Assembly (NCBI RefSeq): GCF_024125445.1
Contig: NZ_JAMXWM010000002.1
Location: 124,001-188,000 of the forward strand
Length of the DNA: 64,000 nucleotides
Source: Sporolactobacillus shoreicorticis
Lineage (GTDB): Bacteria > Bacillota > Bacilli > Bacillales > Sporolactobacillaceae
Direction: 5' to 3'
Positions within the stretch are counted from its first letter, which is position 1; the number at the start of each line of letters is the position of its first letter. Shown here in pieces: positions 8,938 to 19,100 of this stretch. The notes below the pieces were generated by a model, which worked only from the letters and a program-made list of their open reading frames with translations, searched no databases and was not told where the DNA came from. The translations under genes and the position numbers were made by a program.

Positions 8938-9060
8938 CTAATAGTTTATATTATTATTTAGCATCTCTGCTTCTTCAGGGCTGACATACCAGTCACATTT
9001 TGAAAGTGAAAGACTTTTTGTAGATATAGCTGATCCAGTTCTATTTTCGATGGTATTGCA
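8938..9060 (-). pseudogene. Forty-codon 3' remnant of an unidentified gene
   Basis: Read on the minus strand from 9060 the frame gives a natural-looking tail containing RTGSAISTKSLSLSK and CDWYVSPEEAEMLNN, then a stop at 8938. It is cut abruptly at the hairpin at 9061-9086. There is no start codon or ribosome site. The parent family is not recognised. Confidence 0.35.
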
Positions 9061-9086
9061 GTGAAAAAGGCTTTAGCCTTTTTCAC
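9061..9086 (+). terminator. Strong hairpin before the helicase gene
   Basis: GTGAAAAAGGCT (9061-9072) and AGCCTTTTTCAC (9075-9086) form a perfect 12-bp stem with a two-base gap. It would insulate the helicase gene from upstream transcription. Confidence 0.6.
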
Positions 9087-9101
9087 ATCCCCAAATTATA
9101 A

Positions 9102-9128
9102 TTGAAGCAAATATAATTGTGATATAAT
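9102..9128 (+). promoter_or_regulatory. Likely SigA promoter of the helicase gene
   Basis: TTGAAG (9102-9107) and TATAAT (9123-9128) are 15 bases apart; the -10 is extended by TGA just before it. The helicase ATG follows at 9213. Confidence 0.5.
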
Positions 9129-9212
9129 GTGATTATTTACTGAAGACCGGATTATTGATTCAATTACCTCTAAACGGATGTTTTTATATGTTTGGAAACG
9201 AGGAAACAGATC

Positions 9213-12200
9213 ATGAATAGAAAAGAAGATATTTTAAATGCGTGGATTGTGGTGGAACAGCTATCTGAAGGTTCTATTAATAAACGAGACAAAGAATTAA
9301 ATCCTCTTAAAACAGAAACAAACGATTGGGCTACGTTTTTCTTGGATTTTATAAATACACAGAAGAAACAGCAAAAGATTTCAGAAAAAGCTTTTAAGAA
9401 ATCCGGTTTGGTGTTATACTTCGCTATTTTTAATTTCCAAGAAATTGTTGATATTTTGAGGAGAAAGTACAACATCCCCGCAACCTATGAAGAAACAACT
9501 AAGTCTGATAAATTCACTTTTTCTTTGTATTTTGATAATGAATTGAACTTTCTTGCAGATAAGTTGTTCCTTACGATGAGTGGCTACATTCGATATAAAG
9601 GTAGATTACCTAAAGATTTCCTAAAAGTAGAAGATGAGTTTCGCAATGAATTAAGCAGGGAATTCGATGAAGATTTTAACAAAAAAATTTCTGAACTATT
9701 CAAAAAATATAAGGTTTCTTCGGAAAACTTTCGCTATTCATTTGTGAAGAATATAGACAATGGTGATGTCAATTTACATTCATTTTTTATTGATGATTTA
9801 CAAAAAGCAAAGGAAATGCATCATAATAAAAACTTGAATCGATATTTCGACGGGTTTTCAGGACGAAGACAAAATTTGAACGGTAAGAAAGATTCGCAGA
9901 ATTTTAATCCGCAAATTTTTGAAGAAGTGTTACAACCCAAACTCTACCCGTTAGGTCGTTTCCCAAGTAATCCTGATCATGCACTTTCATTTATGCAACA
10001 AGTTGCAGTCAATTTAGCTTTGAACGAAAAAAATGACATCCGTAGTGTAAATGGTCCACCCGGAACAGGAAAAACCACACTTTTGAAGGATATTTTTGCC
10101 GATTTAGTTGTGCAACAAGCGGCGGAAATTTGCAAACGTTCAGATAAACATATTCAAGGTACTCTAGTCTATTGGAAAGAAGCAAAACTTGGTATTTTAC
10201 CTCACAACATTTCAGATAATAATATTGTTGTTGCAAGTTCAAACAATGGAGCAGTCCAAAATATTGTTAAGGAATTGCCTCAAAAAAAGGAAATTGCTGG
10301 CGAATTCCAAAAAAAAATAGCAGAGATTGATTATTTTCAATACATATCTAATTTGGAACTATCCAGTGAAGGGTTTGGGAAAAGTCGGGAGATTAAGACA
10401 AAGCTTCTTGGGGAGGAAAATTGGGGAACGTTCTCACTAGAGGGCGGGGCGTCAATTAATGTCAACAAGTTAATGCTGAATGTTGAATGTATTGAAAAAT
10501 CTTTTGAAGAGAACAATCAATTGGACTTGAATGTTTACCAAGAATTTTCAAAACTACGTGATGAATTGAATGCTGAAAGAGAGAAAATTCAGCAATATAG
10601 TGAACAGATAAGACGGCTTCTGGAATTGAAAGATCAATATGAGAAGCAAGCAATTAATTTTAAACAAGGAGAAAACAGGAGACAAACTGAGCTGGCAGTA
10701 CTTCGTGAAAAAATAACAAGTGATCTTAACATGTTGCGCCAAGAAAGTGACATACTTCAAGAAAATTTGTCGGATATTTCCATCAAGCTCAGAGAGTTAG
10801 ATCATGTGCAAAGCCAAGCGGAAAGAAATTTTGATGTTGTTAAGTCACAGAAACCGAGTTTGCTATGGATGCAAAAAATTTTTAATAAGTCTCAGGTTAA
10901 TCAATATTTGGAGAAGCTGAATAACGCCAATGAAATGTTGAATCATCTTTCTGAACAGAGAAAGAATTTGTTAGATAAACAGGTCAATCTAAAGAACGCT
11001 TTAAGAAAACATGTTAGTAAAAGTGAATCGAATCAACAATACCTTCAAAATGCTGAAACTGTGTTTGATCAATGGACGGTCAAGCAGCAAAACATTTTGC
11101 AAGATTTGAAACAAAAAATAGTGACACTGGAGAAAATCAAATCTAAAAGTGACATCAAAGCACTTGATTTTTCGCAATCATACGATGATCTTCAAAAGTC
11201 TAATCCGTGGTTTACCAAGACGTTTCGTGTACTGCAATCAGAACTTTTTATCTCAGCATTGAAAGTAAGAAAGAGATTCTTGTTTGAAAACAAGAAGAAT
11301 TTGAAAGCCGCGAGAATAATTTGGAATAGCCAAATGAAGTATATGTCAAAAGAAAACGGACAACAATTAGTAACAGAATCATGGCAGTGGTTGAATTTTG
11401 CTATTCCTGTTGTTAGTACGACTTTTGCCAGCTTTGGTAGAATGTTCAAGAATCTTAATGAAAATTCAATCGGTAATTTATTTATAGATGAAGCAGGTCA
11501 GGCATTACCACAGGCCAGTGTAGGTGCAATCTTTAGAAGCAAAAGGGTTATGGTTGTTGGCGATCCCTCGCAAATCACGCCGGTATTGACCATAGATTCA
11601 AATGTTTTGAATATCATAGGAAGACATTATGAAGTCAATGAAAAATTTGTTTCTGCTGATGCGTCCACTCAAACACTCGTGGATGCAACCAGTCAATATG
11701 GGTTCCAGAGAAATGAAGGTGAATGGATCGGCATTCCACTTTGGGTACATAGACGTTCGGATTATCCGATGTTTACAATTTCAAATGAAATATCATATGA
11801 CGGATTGATGGTTCAAGGAAAACCAGAAGAAGATGCGCAAGGAAAATCAGAATGGTTTCATTCAACAGGAAAAGCGAGTGATAAATTCGTGAAGGAGCAA
11901 GCTGAACTGTTGAAAAATCTGATTGATAAGCGAGTGCAGAAAAATCCTGAGTTAAGAGACGAAATTTATGTCATTTCACCATTTAGACACGTGGCGTATA
12001 AGTTAGCACAAGCTTTGGATGAAATTCATTTCACAAAGCGAAAAAAAGGAAAATTAACAAACATAGGAACGGTTCATACATTTCAGGGGAAAGAAGCAAA
12101 AATTGTATATTTTGTACTTGGCGCTGATACCGATAGTAAAGGTGCTGCAAAATGGGCGGTTTCTGACCCAAATATGATGAATGTTGCGGCTACGCGCGCA

Positions 12201-12311
12201 AAAGAAGAATTTTATGTCATAGGTGATAAAAAATTGTACGCTTCCCTAGGTAGTAAAGTAGCAAATACAACGATTTCAATCATTGACAATTATAATAAGC
12301 AAGCAAACTAA
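9213..12311 (+). CDS. Large SF1 (UPF1/DNA2-like) helicase-type ATPase, orphan
   Basis: A 1,032-residue protein with the motifs of superfamily 1 helicases: motif I NGPPGTGKTTLL (about 279-290), motif Ia region VVASSNNGAVQNIV, Walker B FIDEAGQALPQ (about 757-767), motif III VVGDPSQITPVL, motif V VHTFQGKEAKIVYF (about 952-965) and motif VI NVAATRAKEEFYVIGD (about 989-1004). A long coiled coil (about 440-650) is inserted between motifs I and II. The N-terminal 270 residues are charged and unassigned. DEAG rather than DEAD, with Q-G-K-E, places it with AAA_11/AAA_12 UPF1-like proteins. The start is the ATG at 9213 with AGGAA upstream. It has its own promoter and terminator and is AT-rich. Such orphan helicases often lie in defence islands (Mokosh- and Nhi-like systems use SF1 helicases), but no nuclease partner is seen here, so a defence role is only a guess. 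Confidence 0.85.
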   Translation: MNRKEDILNAWIVVEQLSEGSINKRDKELNPLKTETNDWATFFLDFINTQKKQQKISEKAFKKSGLVLYFAIFNFQEIVDILRRKYNIPATYEETTKSDKFTFSLYFDNELNFLADKLFLTMSGYIRYKGRLPKDFLKVEDEFRNELSREFDEDFNKKISELFKKYKVSSENFRYSFVKNIDNGDVNLHSFFIDDLQKAKEMHHNKNLNRYFDGFSGRRQNLNGKKDSQNFNPQIFEEVLQPKLYPLGRFPSNPDHALSFMQQVAVNLALNEKNDIRSVNGPPGTGKTTLLKDIFADLVVQQAAEICKRSDKHIQGTLVYWKEAKLGILPHNISDNNIVVASSNNGAVQNIVKELPQKKEIAGEFQKKIAEIDYFQYISNLELSSEGFGKSREIKTKLLGEENWGTFSLEGGASINVNKLMLNVECIEKSFEENNQLDLNVYQEFSKLRDELNAEREKIQQYSEQIRRLLELKDQYEKQAINFKQGENRRQTELAVLREKITSDLNMLRQESDILQENLSDISIKLRELDHVQSQAERNFDVVKSQKPSLLWMQKIFNKSQVNQYLEKLNNANEMLNHLSEQRKNLLDKQVNLKNALRKHVSKSESNQQYLQNAETVFDQWTVKQQNILQDLKQKIVTLEKIKSKSDIKALDFSQSYDDLQKSNPWFTKTFRVLQSELFISALKVRKRFLFENKKNLKAARIIWNSQMKYMSKENGQQLVTESWQWLNFAIPVVSTTFASFGRMFKNLNENSIGNLFIDEAGQALPQASVGAIFRSKRVMVVGDPSQITPVLTIDSNVLNIIGRHYEVNEKFVSADASTQTLVDATSQYGFQRNEGEWIGIPLWVHRRSDYPMFTISNEISYDGLMVQGKPEEDAQGKSEWFHSTGKASDKFVKEQAELLKNLIDKRVQKNPELRDEIYVISPFRHVAYKLAQALDEIHFTKRKKGKLTNIGTVHTFQGKEAKIVYFVLGADTDSKGAAKWAVSDPNMMNVAATRAKEEFYVIGDKKLYASLGSKVANTTISIIDNYNKQAN

Positions 12312-12493
12312 CAAGCTGATTTTGAGATAACGCTTTTAATTTTTGGTGTGCAAAATAGTTGCAAAGCTATTATGCTGTCTCAAGCCACATTGAAACAATA
12401 ATGATGACGAATAGTGATTTGAAGAAAAGAAGATAGTTTGACTACTAAGCAGGCATTTACTGATATCAATAGTTAAGTAGATTGGAGAAAAGA

Positions 12494-13327
12494 ATGAAAT
12501 CATTCTTACTAATTGGACAATCAAATATGGCAGGTCGTGGATTTAAGCACGAAGTGCCTCCGATTTATAATGAAAGAATTATGATGTTGCGAAATGGCAG
12601 ATGGCAAATGATGACTGAGCCCATTCACTTTGACAGACCAGTTGCGGGCGTAGGACTTGCGGCGTCATTTGCAGAGGCTTGGTGTAAGGATCATGCAGGA
12701 GAAAAAATTGGTCTCATTCCATGTGCGGAAGGTGGCAGCTCCATTGATGAGTGGTCGCTGGATGGAACATTATTTCGTCATGCAATAAATGAGGCTAAAT
12801 TTGCAATGGAAGATAGTGAATTGGCAGGAATACTATGGCATCAGGGGGAAAGTGACAGCCAAGATGGGAAGTACAAAGTATATTATGAAAAATTATCAAG
12901 AATCTTTAATGGAATAAGAAGAGAACTATCCGTACCTGATAGTCCATTTATTATAGGTGGTTTGGGCAATTATTTGGGTAAGGTGGCATTTGGTGCAGGG
13001 GGCGTGGAATATCAGCTCATTAACGATGAACTTCAAAAATATGCACAGGATAATGGAAATTGCTATTATGCTACTGCCGAAGGACTTACATCGAATCCAG
13101 ACGGTATCCATCTCAATGCAATGTCCCAGAGACTATTTGGCATAAGATACTATGAAGCGTATCGTAAAAAAAAGCATATAGATGAACCATTGACAAATGA
13201 AAAAGAGCTAGTAAATCAATGCCATAATAGAATGAATACATCAGCGGAAAAAACATATATAGCACTAGAAAAATTTACTTTGGGGAAGATTTCTTATGAA
13301 GAGTTGGTGAAGGCTTTTTCGCAATGA
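12494..13327 (+). CDS. SGNH/sialate O-acetylesterase-like (SASA, DUF303) hydrolase
   Basis: Carbohydrate-esterase-type hydrolase of 277 residues. The catalytic blocks of the SASA family are present: LLIGQSNMAGRG (nucleophile serine near residue 9), AEGGSSIDEW (oxyanion glycine), ILWHQGESDS and NPDGIHLNAMSQ with the catalytic D-X-X-H near residue 200. There is no signal peptide, so it acts in the cytoplasm. The last 60 residues are an extra helical tail. The ATG at 12494 has GGAGAAAAG just before it; an in-frame TTG at 12482 is less likely. It follows the helicase gene on the same strand by 180 bases; whether they work together is unknown. Likely substrate: O-acetylated sugars. Confidence 0.86.
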   Translation: MKSFLLIGQSNMAGRGFKHEVPPIYNERIMMLRNGRWQMMTEPIHFDRPVAGVGLAASFAEAWCKDHAGEKIGLIPCAEGGSSIDEWSLDGTLFRHAINEAKFAMEDSELAGILWHQGESDSQDGKYKVYYEKLSRIFNGIRRELSVPDSPFIIGGLGNYLGKVAFGAGGVEYQLINDELQKYAQDNGNCYYATAEGLTSNPDGIHLNAMSQRLFGIRYYEAYRKKKHIDEPLTNEKELVNQCHNRMNTSAEKTYIALEKFTLGKISYEELVKAFSQ

Positions 13328-13611
13328 CAGGACCGCAATAAATTCCATGTTTCGTCTACGGTCAACACACCTACTCGCGACTTACTTCAGGTGATAAAAT
13401 AGGCTTAAGTTTTCCCCCTATTGATTATTTGATACTTACGTTGAACTAGGTGTACATAACCCTAACTGATCCCTCCAATTAAGTAACCTATCTATGTTAA
13501 AGCCGTTCTGAATCGATCATCAGGGAGACATTCCCTTGAATCATTGTTAAAATGAATTCGTTGTGTGTTGTAACAATCAATAAAGAAGTATTTAGCAGAA
13601 GGTGAAGTTAG

Positions 13612-15000
13612 GTGAAGAGAGAGAAGTTAAAGAGAGAGAAGTTAAAGAGAGGCCTTAGTGCGCGCCATATTCAGATGATCGCGCTGGGCGGAACGATTGG
13701 CGTTGGTTTGTTCATGGGCTCAGCGAGTACAATCCAGTGGACGGGCCCGTCCGTGCTGCTTGCTTATGCGATCAGCGGATTGTTTATTTTCTTCATTATG
13801 CGGGCGATGGGGGAGATGTTATACGTTGAACCGAGCACCGGATCATTTGCGACATTCGGACGCGAGTTTATTCATCCGCTCGCCGGTTATCTGACCGCGT
13901 GGAGCAACTGGTTTCAATGGGTCATCGTCGGCATGTCTGAAGTGATCGCCGTAGGAACCTACATGAAGTTCTGGTTTCCGGGGCTGCCGGCCTGGATTCC
14001 CAGTGTTCTGGTTGTGATCATTCTCGGTGCGGCGAACCTGATTTCTGTCCGTTCATTCGGCGAATTTGAATTTTGGTTTGCAATGATCAAGGTGGTTACA
14101 ATTATTTTGATGATTATTGCCGGAATCGGACTGATCTTTTTCGGATTTGAAAATGGGGGACGAGCGATTGGCTTGTCAAATCTCTGGGCACACGGCGGTT
14201 TTTTTACAAAAGGGTGGACAGGCTTTTTCTTTTCGCTGTCGCTCGTCGTTGCGGCTTTCCAGGGGGTTGAACTGATCGGCATCACTGCCGGTGAAGCGAA
14301 GCATCCGGAAAAAACAATTGTCCGGGCGATTCAGAGCATCATCTGGCGTGTCCTGATTTTCTATATTGGCGCAATCTTTGTGATTGTCACCGTCTACCCG
14401 TGGAATCAGCTTAATGAATTGGGCAGCCCGTTCGTTATTACGTTCGCGAAAATCGGCATTACTGCTGCAGCCGCGATCATTAACTTTGTCATCATTACGG
14501 CAGCGATGTCCGGGTGCAACAGCGGTATTTACAGTGCCGGACGGATGCTCTACACGCTGGGTGAATTCGGACAGGCACCTAAATGCTTCAGTAAAGTTTC
14601 CGGAAACGGAGTGCCGCTTTTTGGCACGATTGCGGTGCTCATCGGTCTTGCTATTGGTGTTGTCCTGAATTTTGTCGCACCGCCGAAAATTTTTGTGTAT
14701 GTCTACAGTGCGAGTGTTCTTCCGGGGATGGTCCCATGGTTCATCATCCTGATCAGCCATCTCAGGTTCAGAAAAATAAAAGAAGCTGAGCTGCGGGAAC
14801 ATCCGTTCAGAATGCCGCTTGTACCGTTTTCAAACTATCTGACGATTGCCTTTTTAATCATTGTATTAATCGGGATGTGGTTCAATCCAGATACACGTCT
14901 GTCGCTGATTGTCGGGATTATTTTCCTGTGTCTCGTCGTCGCCAGCTATTATGTTTCCGGCACTGGAAAACGGGATTCTCAGGAAAATGAAGCAAAGTAA
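13612..15000 (+). CDS. Amino-acid permease, APC superfamily (AAT family)
   Basis: Integral-membrane proton symporter of 462 residues with about 12 membrane helices. The opening [25 protein letters not shown] and [23 protein letters not shown] are signatures of the AAT family (CycA, AnsP, GabP, RocE); the exact amino acid cannot be told. The N-terminus contains a perfect tandem 15-base repeat giving [13 protein letters not shown], an unusual basic extension. The GTG start follows AGAAGGTG. It stands alone; a strong terminator follows at 15121. Higher GC than the helicase segment suggests a core gene. Confidence 0.9.
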   Translation: MKREKLKREKLKRGLSARHIQMIALGGTIGVGLFMGSASTIQWTGPSVLLAYAISGLFIFFIMRAMGEMLYVEPSTGSFATFGREFIHPLAGYLTAWSNWFQWVIVGMSEVIAVGTYMKFWFPGLPAWIPSVLVVIILGAANLISVRSFGEFEFWFAMIKVVTIILMIIAGIGLIFFGFENGGRAIGLSNLWAHGGFFTKGWTGFFFSLSLVVAAFQGVELIGITAGEAKHPEKTIVRAIQSIIWRVLIFYIGAIFVIVTVYPWNQLNELGSPFVITFAKIGITAAAAIINFVIITAAMSGCNSGIYSAGRMLYTLGEFGQAPKCFSKVSGNGVPLFGTIAVLIGLAIGVVLNFVAPPKIFVYVYSASVLPGMVPWFIILISHLRFRKIKEAELREHPFRMPLVPFSNYLTIAFLIIVLIGMWFNPDTRLSLIVGIIFLCLVVASYYVSGTGKRDSQENEAK

Positions 15001-15120
15001 TTTTAGCCAAACAGGTGATCTGATTGATTCAGAAGATGATAAGCAACGTTACAGCGGATCGAAGAAGATTTTAAAAAGTTGAGGCTTTGTTGGCGTGTTG
15101 CCATATACCATTTTCACTCT

Positions 15121-15175
15121 GAAGGGTACCATCAATGGATCTATTTGATTTCATTGATTGGTACCTTCTTTTTTT
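15121..15175 (+). terminator. Intrinsic terminator after the permease gene
   Basis: GAAGGGTACCATCAATG (15121-15137) pairs with CATTGATTGGTACCTTC (15152-15168), followed by a run of T. The right arm and T run recur in degraded form at 19338-19372. Confidence 0.8.
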
Positions 15176-15234
15176 GTTAAGGTGATGGAGAGGAAAGATC
15201 GCAAATTTTCTTCTATAATCACCGTTTCTTCAGA

Positions 15235-15789
15235 TTATTCCTTTGATCGCGACAATACGTTTGTTAATGCTTTGGTAATTCTCTCAATCGAGTGATCTTC
15301 CTCATCTTCGAGCCAACTTAAAATGGCACTAACCGTTCCATTGGCAAAATAGGAAAAATAATACTTTAGGATGTAAGGATCCTTCTCGTTAAAAACCTCT
15401 TTAAATTCCTCAATTGCTTGTTCCCGAACTTCAGAAAATAGCTCACTGACCATGATTCCATTACGGTAATTTGCCAAAATCATTCGGCCAACAACTTCGT
15501 TATCTTTGAATATAATTGTCAGTCTCTTTAGCCAGTCATGAATCTGTTCTTGTGGGCGGATCGCTAAAACCGGTCTGATTTGATCGACGAACTCTGCTTC
15601 AATCTTATGAAATAGATCAAGCGGGTCATCAAAGTGCAAATAAAAAGTTCCTCGATTGACATCCGCCTCTTTACAAATTTGAGTAACCGTTATCTTTGAG
15701 AGCTCATTCGTGTTTAGAAGGTGTAAAAAGGCTTCCTTGATTACTTGGATTGTATATTGAGTCCGCCTGTTGTTTTTTGTACCCGCCAT
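15235..15789 (-). CDS. TetR/AcrR-family repressor, likely controls the MMPL exporter
   Basis: A 184-residue regulator. The N-terminal HTH reads LSKITVTQICKEADVNRGTFYLHFDDPLDLFHKIE (residues ~32-66), a textbook TetR recognition region; the rest is a helical ligand/dimer domain. Start at 15789 is chosen because AAGGTG lies 6-7 bases before it; an ATG seven codons upstream has no such site. It is divergent from the MMPL exporter at 16119. Similar inverted sites with the core CAACAC/GTGTT lie beside both genes, which fits a repressor released by a drug or lipid ligand. Confidence 0.9.
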   Translation of the reverse strand: MAGTKNNRRTQYTIQVIKEAFLHLLNTNELSKITVTQICKEADVNRGTFYLHFDDPLDLFHKIEAEFVDQIRPVLAIRPQEQIHDWLKRLTIIFKDNEVVGRMILANYRNGIMVSELFSEVREQAIEEFKEVFNEKDPYILKYYFSYFANGTVSAILSWLEDEEDHSIERITKALTNVLSRSKE

Positions 15790-15808
15790 CAGATTCACCT
15801 TATCCCTC

Positions 15809-15830
15809 ATTTATTCAACACCACGTGATG
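15809..15830. promoter_or_regulatory. Candidate TetR operator 1 (next to the regulator)
   Basis: ATTTATTCAACACCACGTG-type sequence. Its reverse-complement relative lies at 15915-15936, sharing TTTATT-AACAC. A shorter TTTATTCAATAA lies at 15837-15848. Confidence 0.45.
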
Positions 15831-15869
15831 TACTTGTTTATTCAATAACAAAAAATGAAAAATTACATA

Positions 15870-15898
15870 TTGAACTTGGTTTTCACGTTTACTATACT
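15870..15898 (+). promoter_or_regulatory. SigA-type promoter for the MMPL gene
   Basis: TTGAAC (15870-15875), 17-base spacer, TATACT (15893-15898). The predicted start of transcription falls just before operator 2. Confidence 0.6.
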
Positions 15899-15914
15899 AT
15901 CAACATGATGTCAA

Positions 15915-15936
15915 ATCAACACTGTGTTCAATAAAT
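15915..15936. promoter_or_regulatory. Candidate TetR operator 2 (over the MMPL transcript start)
   Basis: Contains the perfect palindrome AACACTGTGTT (15918-15928) flanked by TTCAATAAAT. It lies about 17-38 bases after the -10 element, a good place for a repressor block. Confidence 0.5.
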
Positions 15937-16118
15937 ATCAAGAGGGAGAATAAAAGAGTTAGTTAGAAGTAAAGAACACATTGAAACCAAGAGGGAATTC
16001 GATGATCGTTGTTTTTCCATAAAAGAAACAAATTGACTGAATATACGATTTTGATAGAGAAAAGACGATTGATTACGAGCAGATAAACTTCATTTTGTTT
16101 TTGCGGGGAGGATCAGAA

Positions 16119-19100
16119 GTGAGAGGAATCATTAAAGCACGGTGGATCATTTTATCCTTATGGCTTGTTGCAACGGTCGTGCTCGTTGCTTTGCAACCGG
16201 ATATCAATGCCATTCTTAGAGATCGAGGTCAGAAGGCATTAAACGAAGACAGCCCATCGGTACAAGCCGATACCATATTGAGTAAAATGGAAAAATCGAA
16301 GGGAACCAATAATCTTGTCGTCTTTTATGACAAGAATAAGATTTCCGATAACGAGTTGAAACAAATCAAGCAGGGTGTGGAACGATTCCATGATGATGCA
16401 AATAAGCTCGGAGTTGCTGAGATCATGGATCCCTTCAGCGTACCTGAAGCAAAAAAGTCGCTTATTTCGAAGGATAAAACAACCGTAATGGTGAGTTTCA
16501 AGTTAGACAAAAAGTCTCGAGAAATCGATGATATTCAAAAAGCAATTGATCAGCGCTTGAATAAAGTGACGGTCACCCATTACTTGACCGGTGAGGATTT
16601 CATTAATAATGACTATTTAAAGGCGTCTCAGGGCGGTGTTGAGAAGAGTGCGGCACTGACCGTTCTGTTCATCTTAATTGTCCTTGTCATCATGTTCCGA
16701 TCCATTGTGACGCCGATTATTTCTTTACTTGCGGTTATGTTCTCCTACCTTTGCTCAATGGGGATTGCCGCGCAGTTGATTGACAAAGCAGGCTTCCCAC
16801 TTACAAGTCTGACGCAGATGTTGCTTATTTTGATCCTGTTCGGCATTGGGACCGATTATAATATATTGCTGTTTAACCGATTTAAGGAAGAGCTGTCAAA
16901 AGGGTTGTCCGTTGACAATGCGATTGTTTCGACCTATCAAACGGCCGGAAAAACGATTGTCTACAGTATCCTGACTGTCTTTATCGCTTTTGCGGCACTT
17001 ATATTCTCTCAATCGCCAATCTATCGGTCGGGCATTGTCGTGGTTATTGGTGTTGCGTTTCTGTTGCTCGAGATGATCACCTTGACTCCGTTTGCGATGA
17101 AGCTACTCGGTCAAAAGCTGTTCTGGCCATCCAAAAGTGCTAAAGGACATGGAGAGAACAGGATGTGGGCAGGGACAGCAACGATCGCCACCAGGCATCC
17201 AATCATTTCCGTAATCCTGGTGGCCGTACTCATTGTACCGGCTGTGTTTTTCTATCAGGAAAAATTGAACTTTGATACGATCGGTGAACTGGGTAACAGT
17301 TACCCTTCGTCTAAAGCCATGAATATTGTGGCGGATCATTTTGGCAAAGGCAATGCAATGCCAGCGACTGTTGTCATTGAGAATAAAAAAGCTCTGGACA
17401 ATAACGAATCGCTGGCAGCGATTGATCGGCTAACCGGACAGCTGGAAAAAATGAAAGGCGTCAAACAAGTTTCTTCCATAACAAGGCCTCAGGGGCAAGA
17501 AGTGAATGGTTTTTACATCGGTGATCAGACGAAGTCGGTCACAAACGGATTGTCCGCGACGCAGAAGGGCGTCGATCAAATCGGCGGCGGTCTGACAACG
17601 GCTCAGAAAAAGCTTGCCGCGGCTGACTTTTCTCAAGTCAATAAGATGGTCGACGGAACAGCCAAGCTTGAGACCGGCATGACTGCTTTGACCAGCGGGC
17701 TTAAGCAAATTCAAAATGGGATCGGAGGTTCCGGTCAATCACAAAATATCAGTGATGGGATCGGACAAATAGAAAGCAATCTGGAAAAAATGAGCGGTGC
17801 TGTGACTACACTTGCCGATCACTATAATCAGATGCAGACCGGCTATGCGAAAATGGGTACCAGTTATCAAGACACTGCAAAGGCGCTGCTCGGTGTCAAG
17901 AATGCACTCGCGCAGATGCAAATGCTGACATCGGCGCTCGGTGACAGCAGTCCGGGTGTTGCCGATGATCAAAATTATCTACGACTAAAAGCGAGCTTCG
18001 ATCAGTTGTCTGCATCGTTGGCCAAGATCACACCGGAAGGCATCGACGCATTGAACAAGAACTACAATACACTGACGACAGGATTTAAAACGGCGAACAG
18101 TCATCTGTCTGAGATGAGTGATGGTCTGTCCCAAATGGCGGAAGGACTTGAAAAAACGAAAAGCGGTCTTGACAGTGCTTCCTCAGGCATCGGAAAGATT
18201 GTCACCAATATGGATCAAGTAACGGACGGACTGGGGCAAATGAAATCCGGTCAGCAGAAGCTGGCAGATGGTCTTAACGGATTCCATACTTTCAGCGACA
18301 AGCTGGCGGATGTCACGAAAGGATTGGATCAACTATCCGGTGGTCTTGGAAAAACCAACGATTTCCTTTCACAACTTAATACAAATCGAAGCTTCTCGAT
18401 ACCGGATGAAGCACTGAAAGATAAGCAGTATCAGCAGGCATTGGATGCGTTCATGTCTAAAGACCGGACCATCACCAAGATAACGGTGATTCTTAACCAT
18501 GACCCATATTCAAAGCAAGCTTTAAATACAATCAAGCACATGAATACAACGGTGAAGAACGGAATGAAGGGAACGGCTTTGGCTGATGCAAAGGTAGCTG
18601 TTTCCGGGCCAAGTTCGACAACCTATGATACAAACAATGTTCTGACAAAGGATTTGAATCGCTTAACGGTTATTGTACTCATTGGTGTTCTGCTCGTTCT
18701 GCTCGTTGTGATGCGTTCCTTCTGGATTCCAGTGTTTATCACGGTGTCGCTCATGGGGGCGTACTATGCGGCCATGTTTGTCTTGAATGCTCTGTTTATC
18801 AATTTGATTGGTCTGGAAGGTATTTCTTCATTCGTTCCATTCTTCGCCTTTATCGTAATCGTTGCTTTGGGCGTAGACTACAGCATTTTCCTACTGGCAC
18901 GTTACAAGGAATATCCGCTGATGTCAGGAAAAGAAGCGATTGTCGAAGCAGCCAAAAGAGTGGGTACCATCATTTTGTCGGCCTTCGTGATTCTTGGGGG
19001 AACCTTCGCGACACTGATGCCGTCGGGAATTGTGCTGCTGATTGAGCTGGCAACGGCTGTCATTACCGGTCTGATCGTGCTCTGCTTCATTATGCTTCCG

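Larger units (their letters stand above)
8203..9060. other. Gene-poor stretch, about 0.9 kb
   Basis: No convincing intact gene is seen. Short open frames near 8300-8700 overlap on both strands, lack ribosome sites and have no recognisable domains. A TA-rich palindrome, ACTATATATAGT, lies near 8275. A terminator-like hairpin (8764-8812) and a short coding remnant on the minus strand (8938-9060) are listed separately. Confidence 0.5.

Noticed and set aside
14176-14802. Long minus-strand frame of 208 codons inside the permease gene
   Set aside because: Antisense shadow of a GC-rich membrane-protein gene; low-complexity charged peptide with no start signal.
15121-15175. Possible T-box or other riboswitch because of the GGTACC element
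   Set aside because: No specifier loop, antiterminator or downstream amino-acid gene on that strand; it is a plain terminator after the permease.
17500-18360. Internal repeats of the MMPL protein taken as a separate repeat element
   Set aside because: The repeats are coding (QMxxGL-type coiled-coil units) and in frame through the outer domain; they belong to the transporter.
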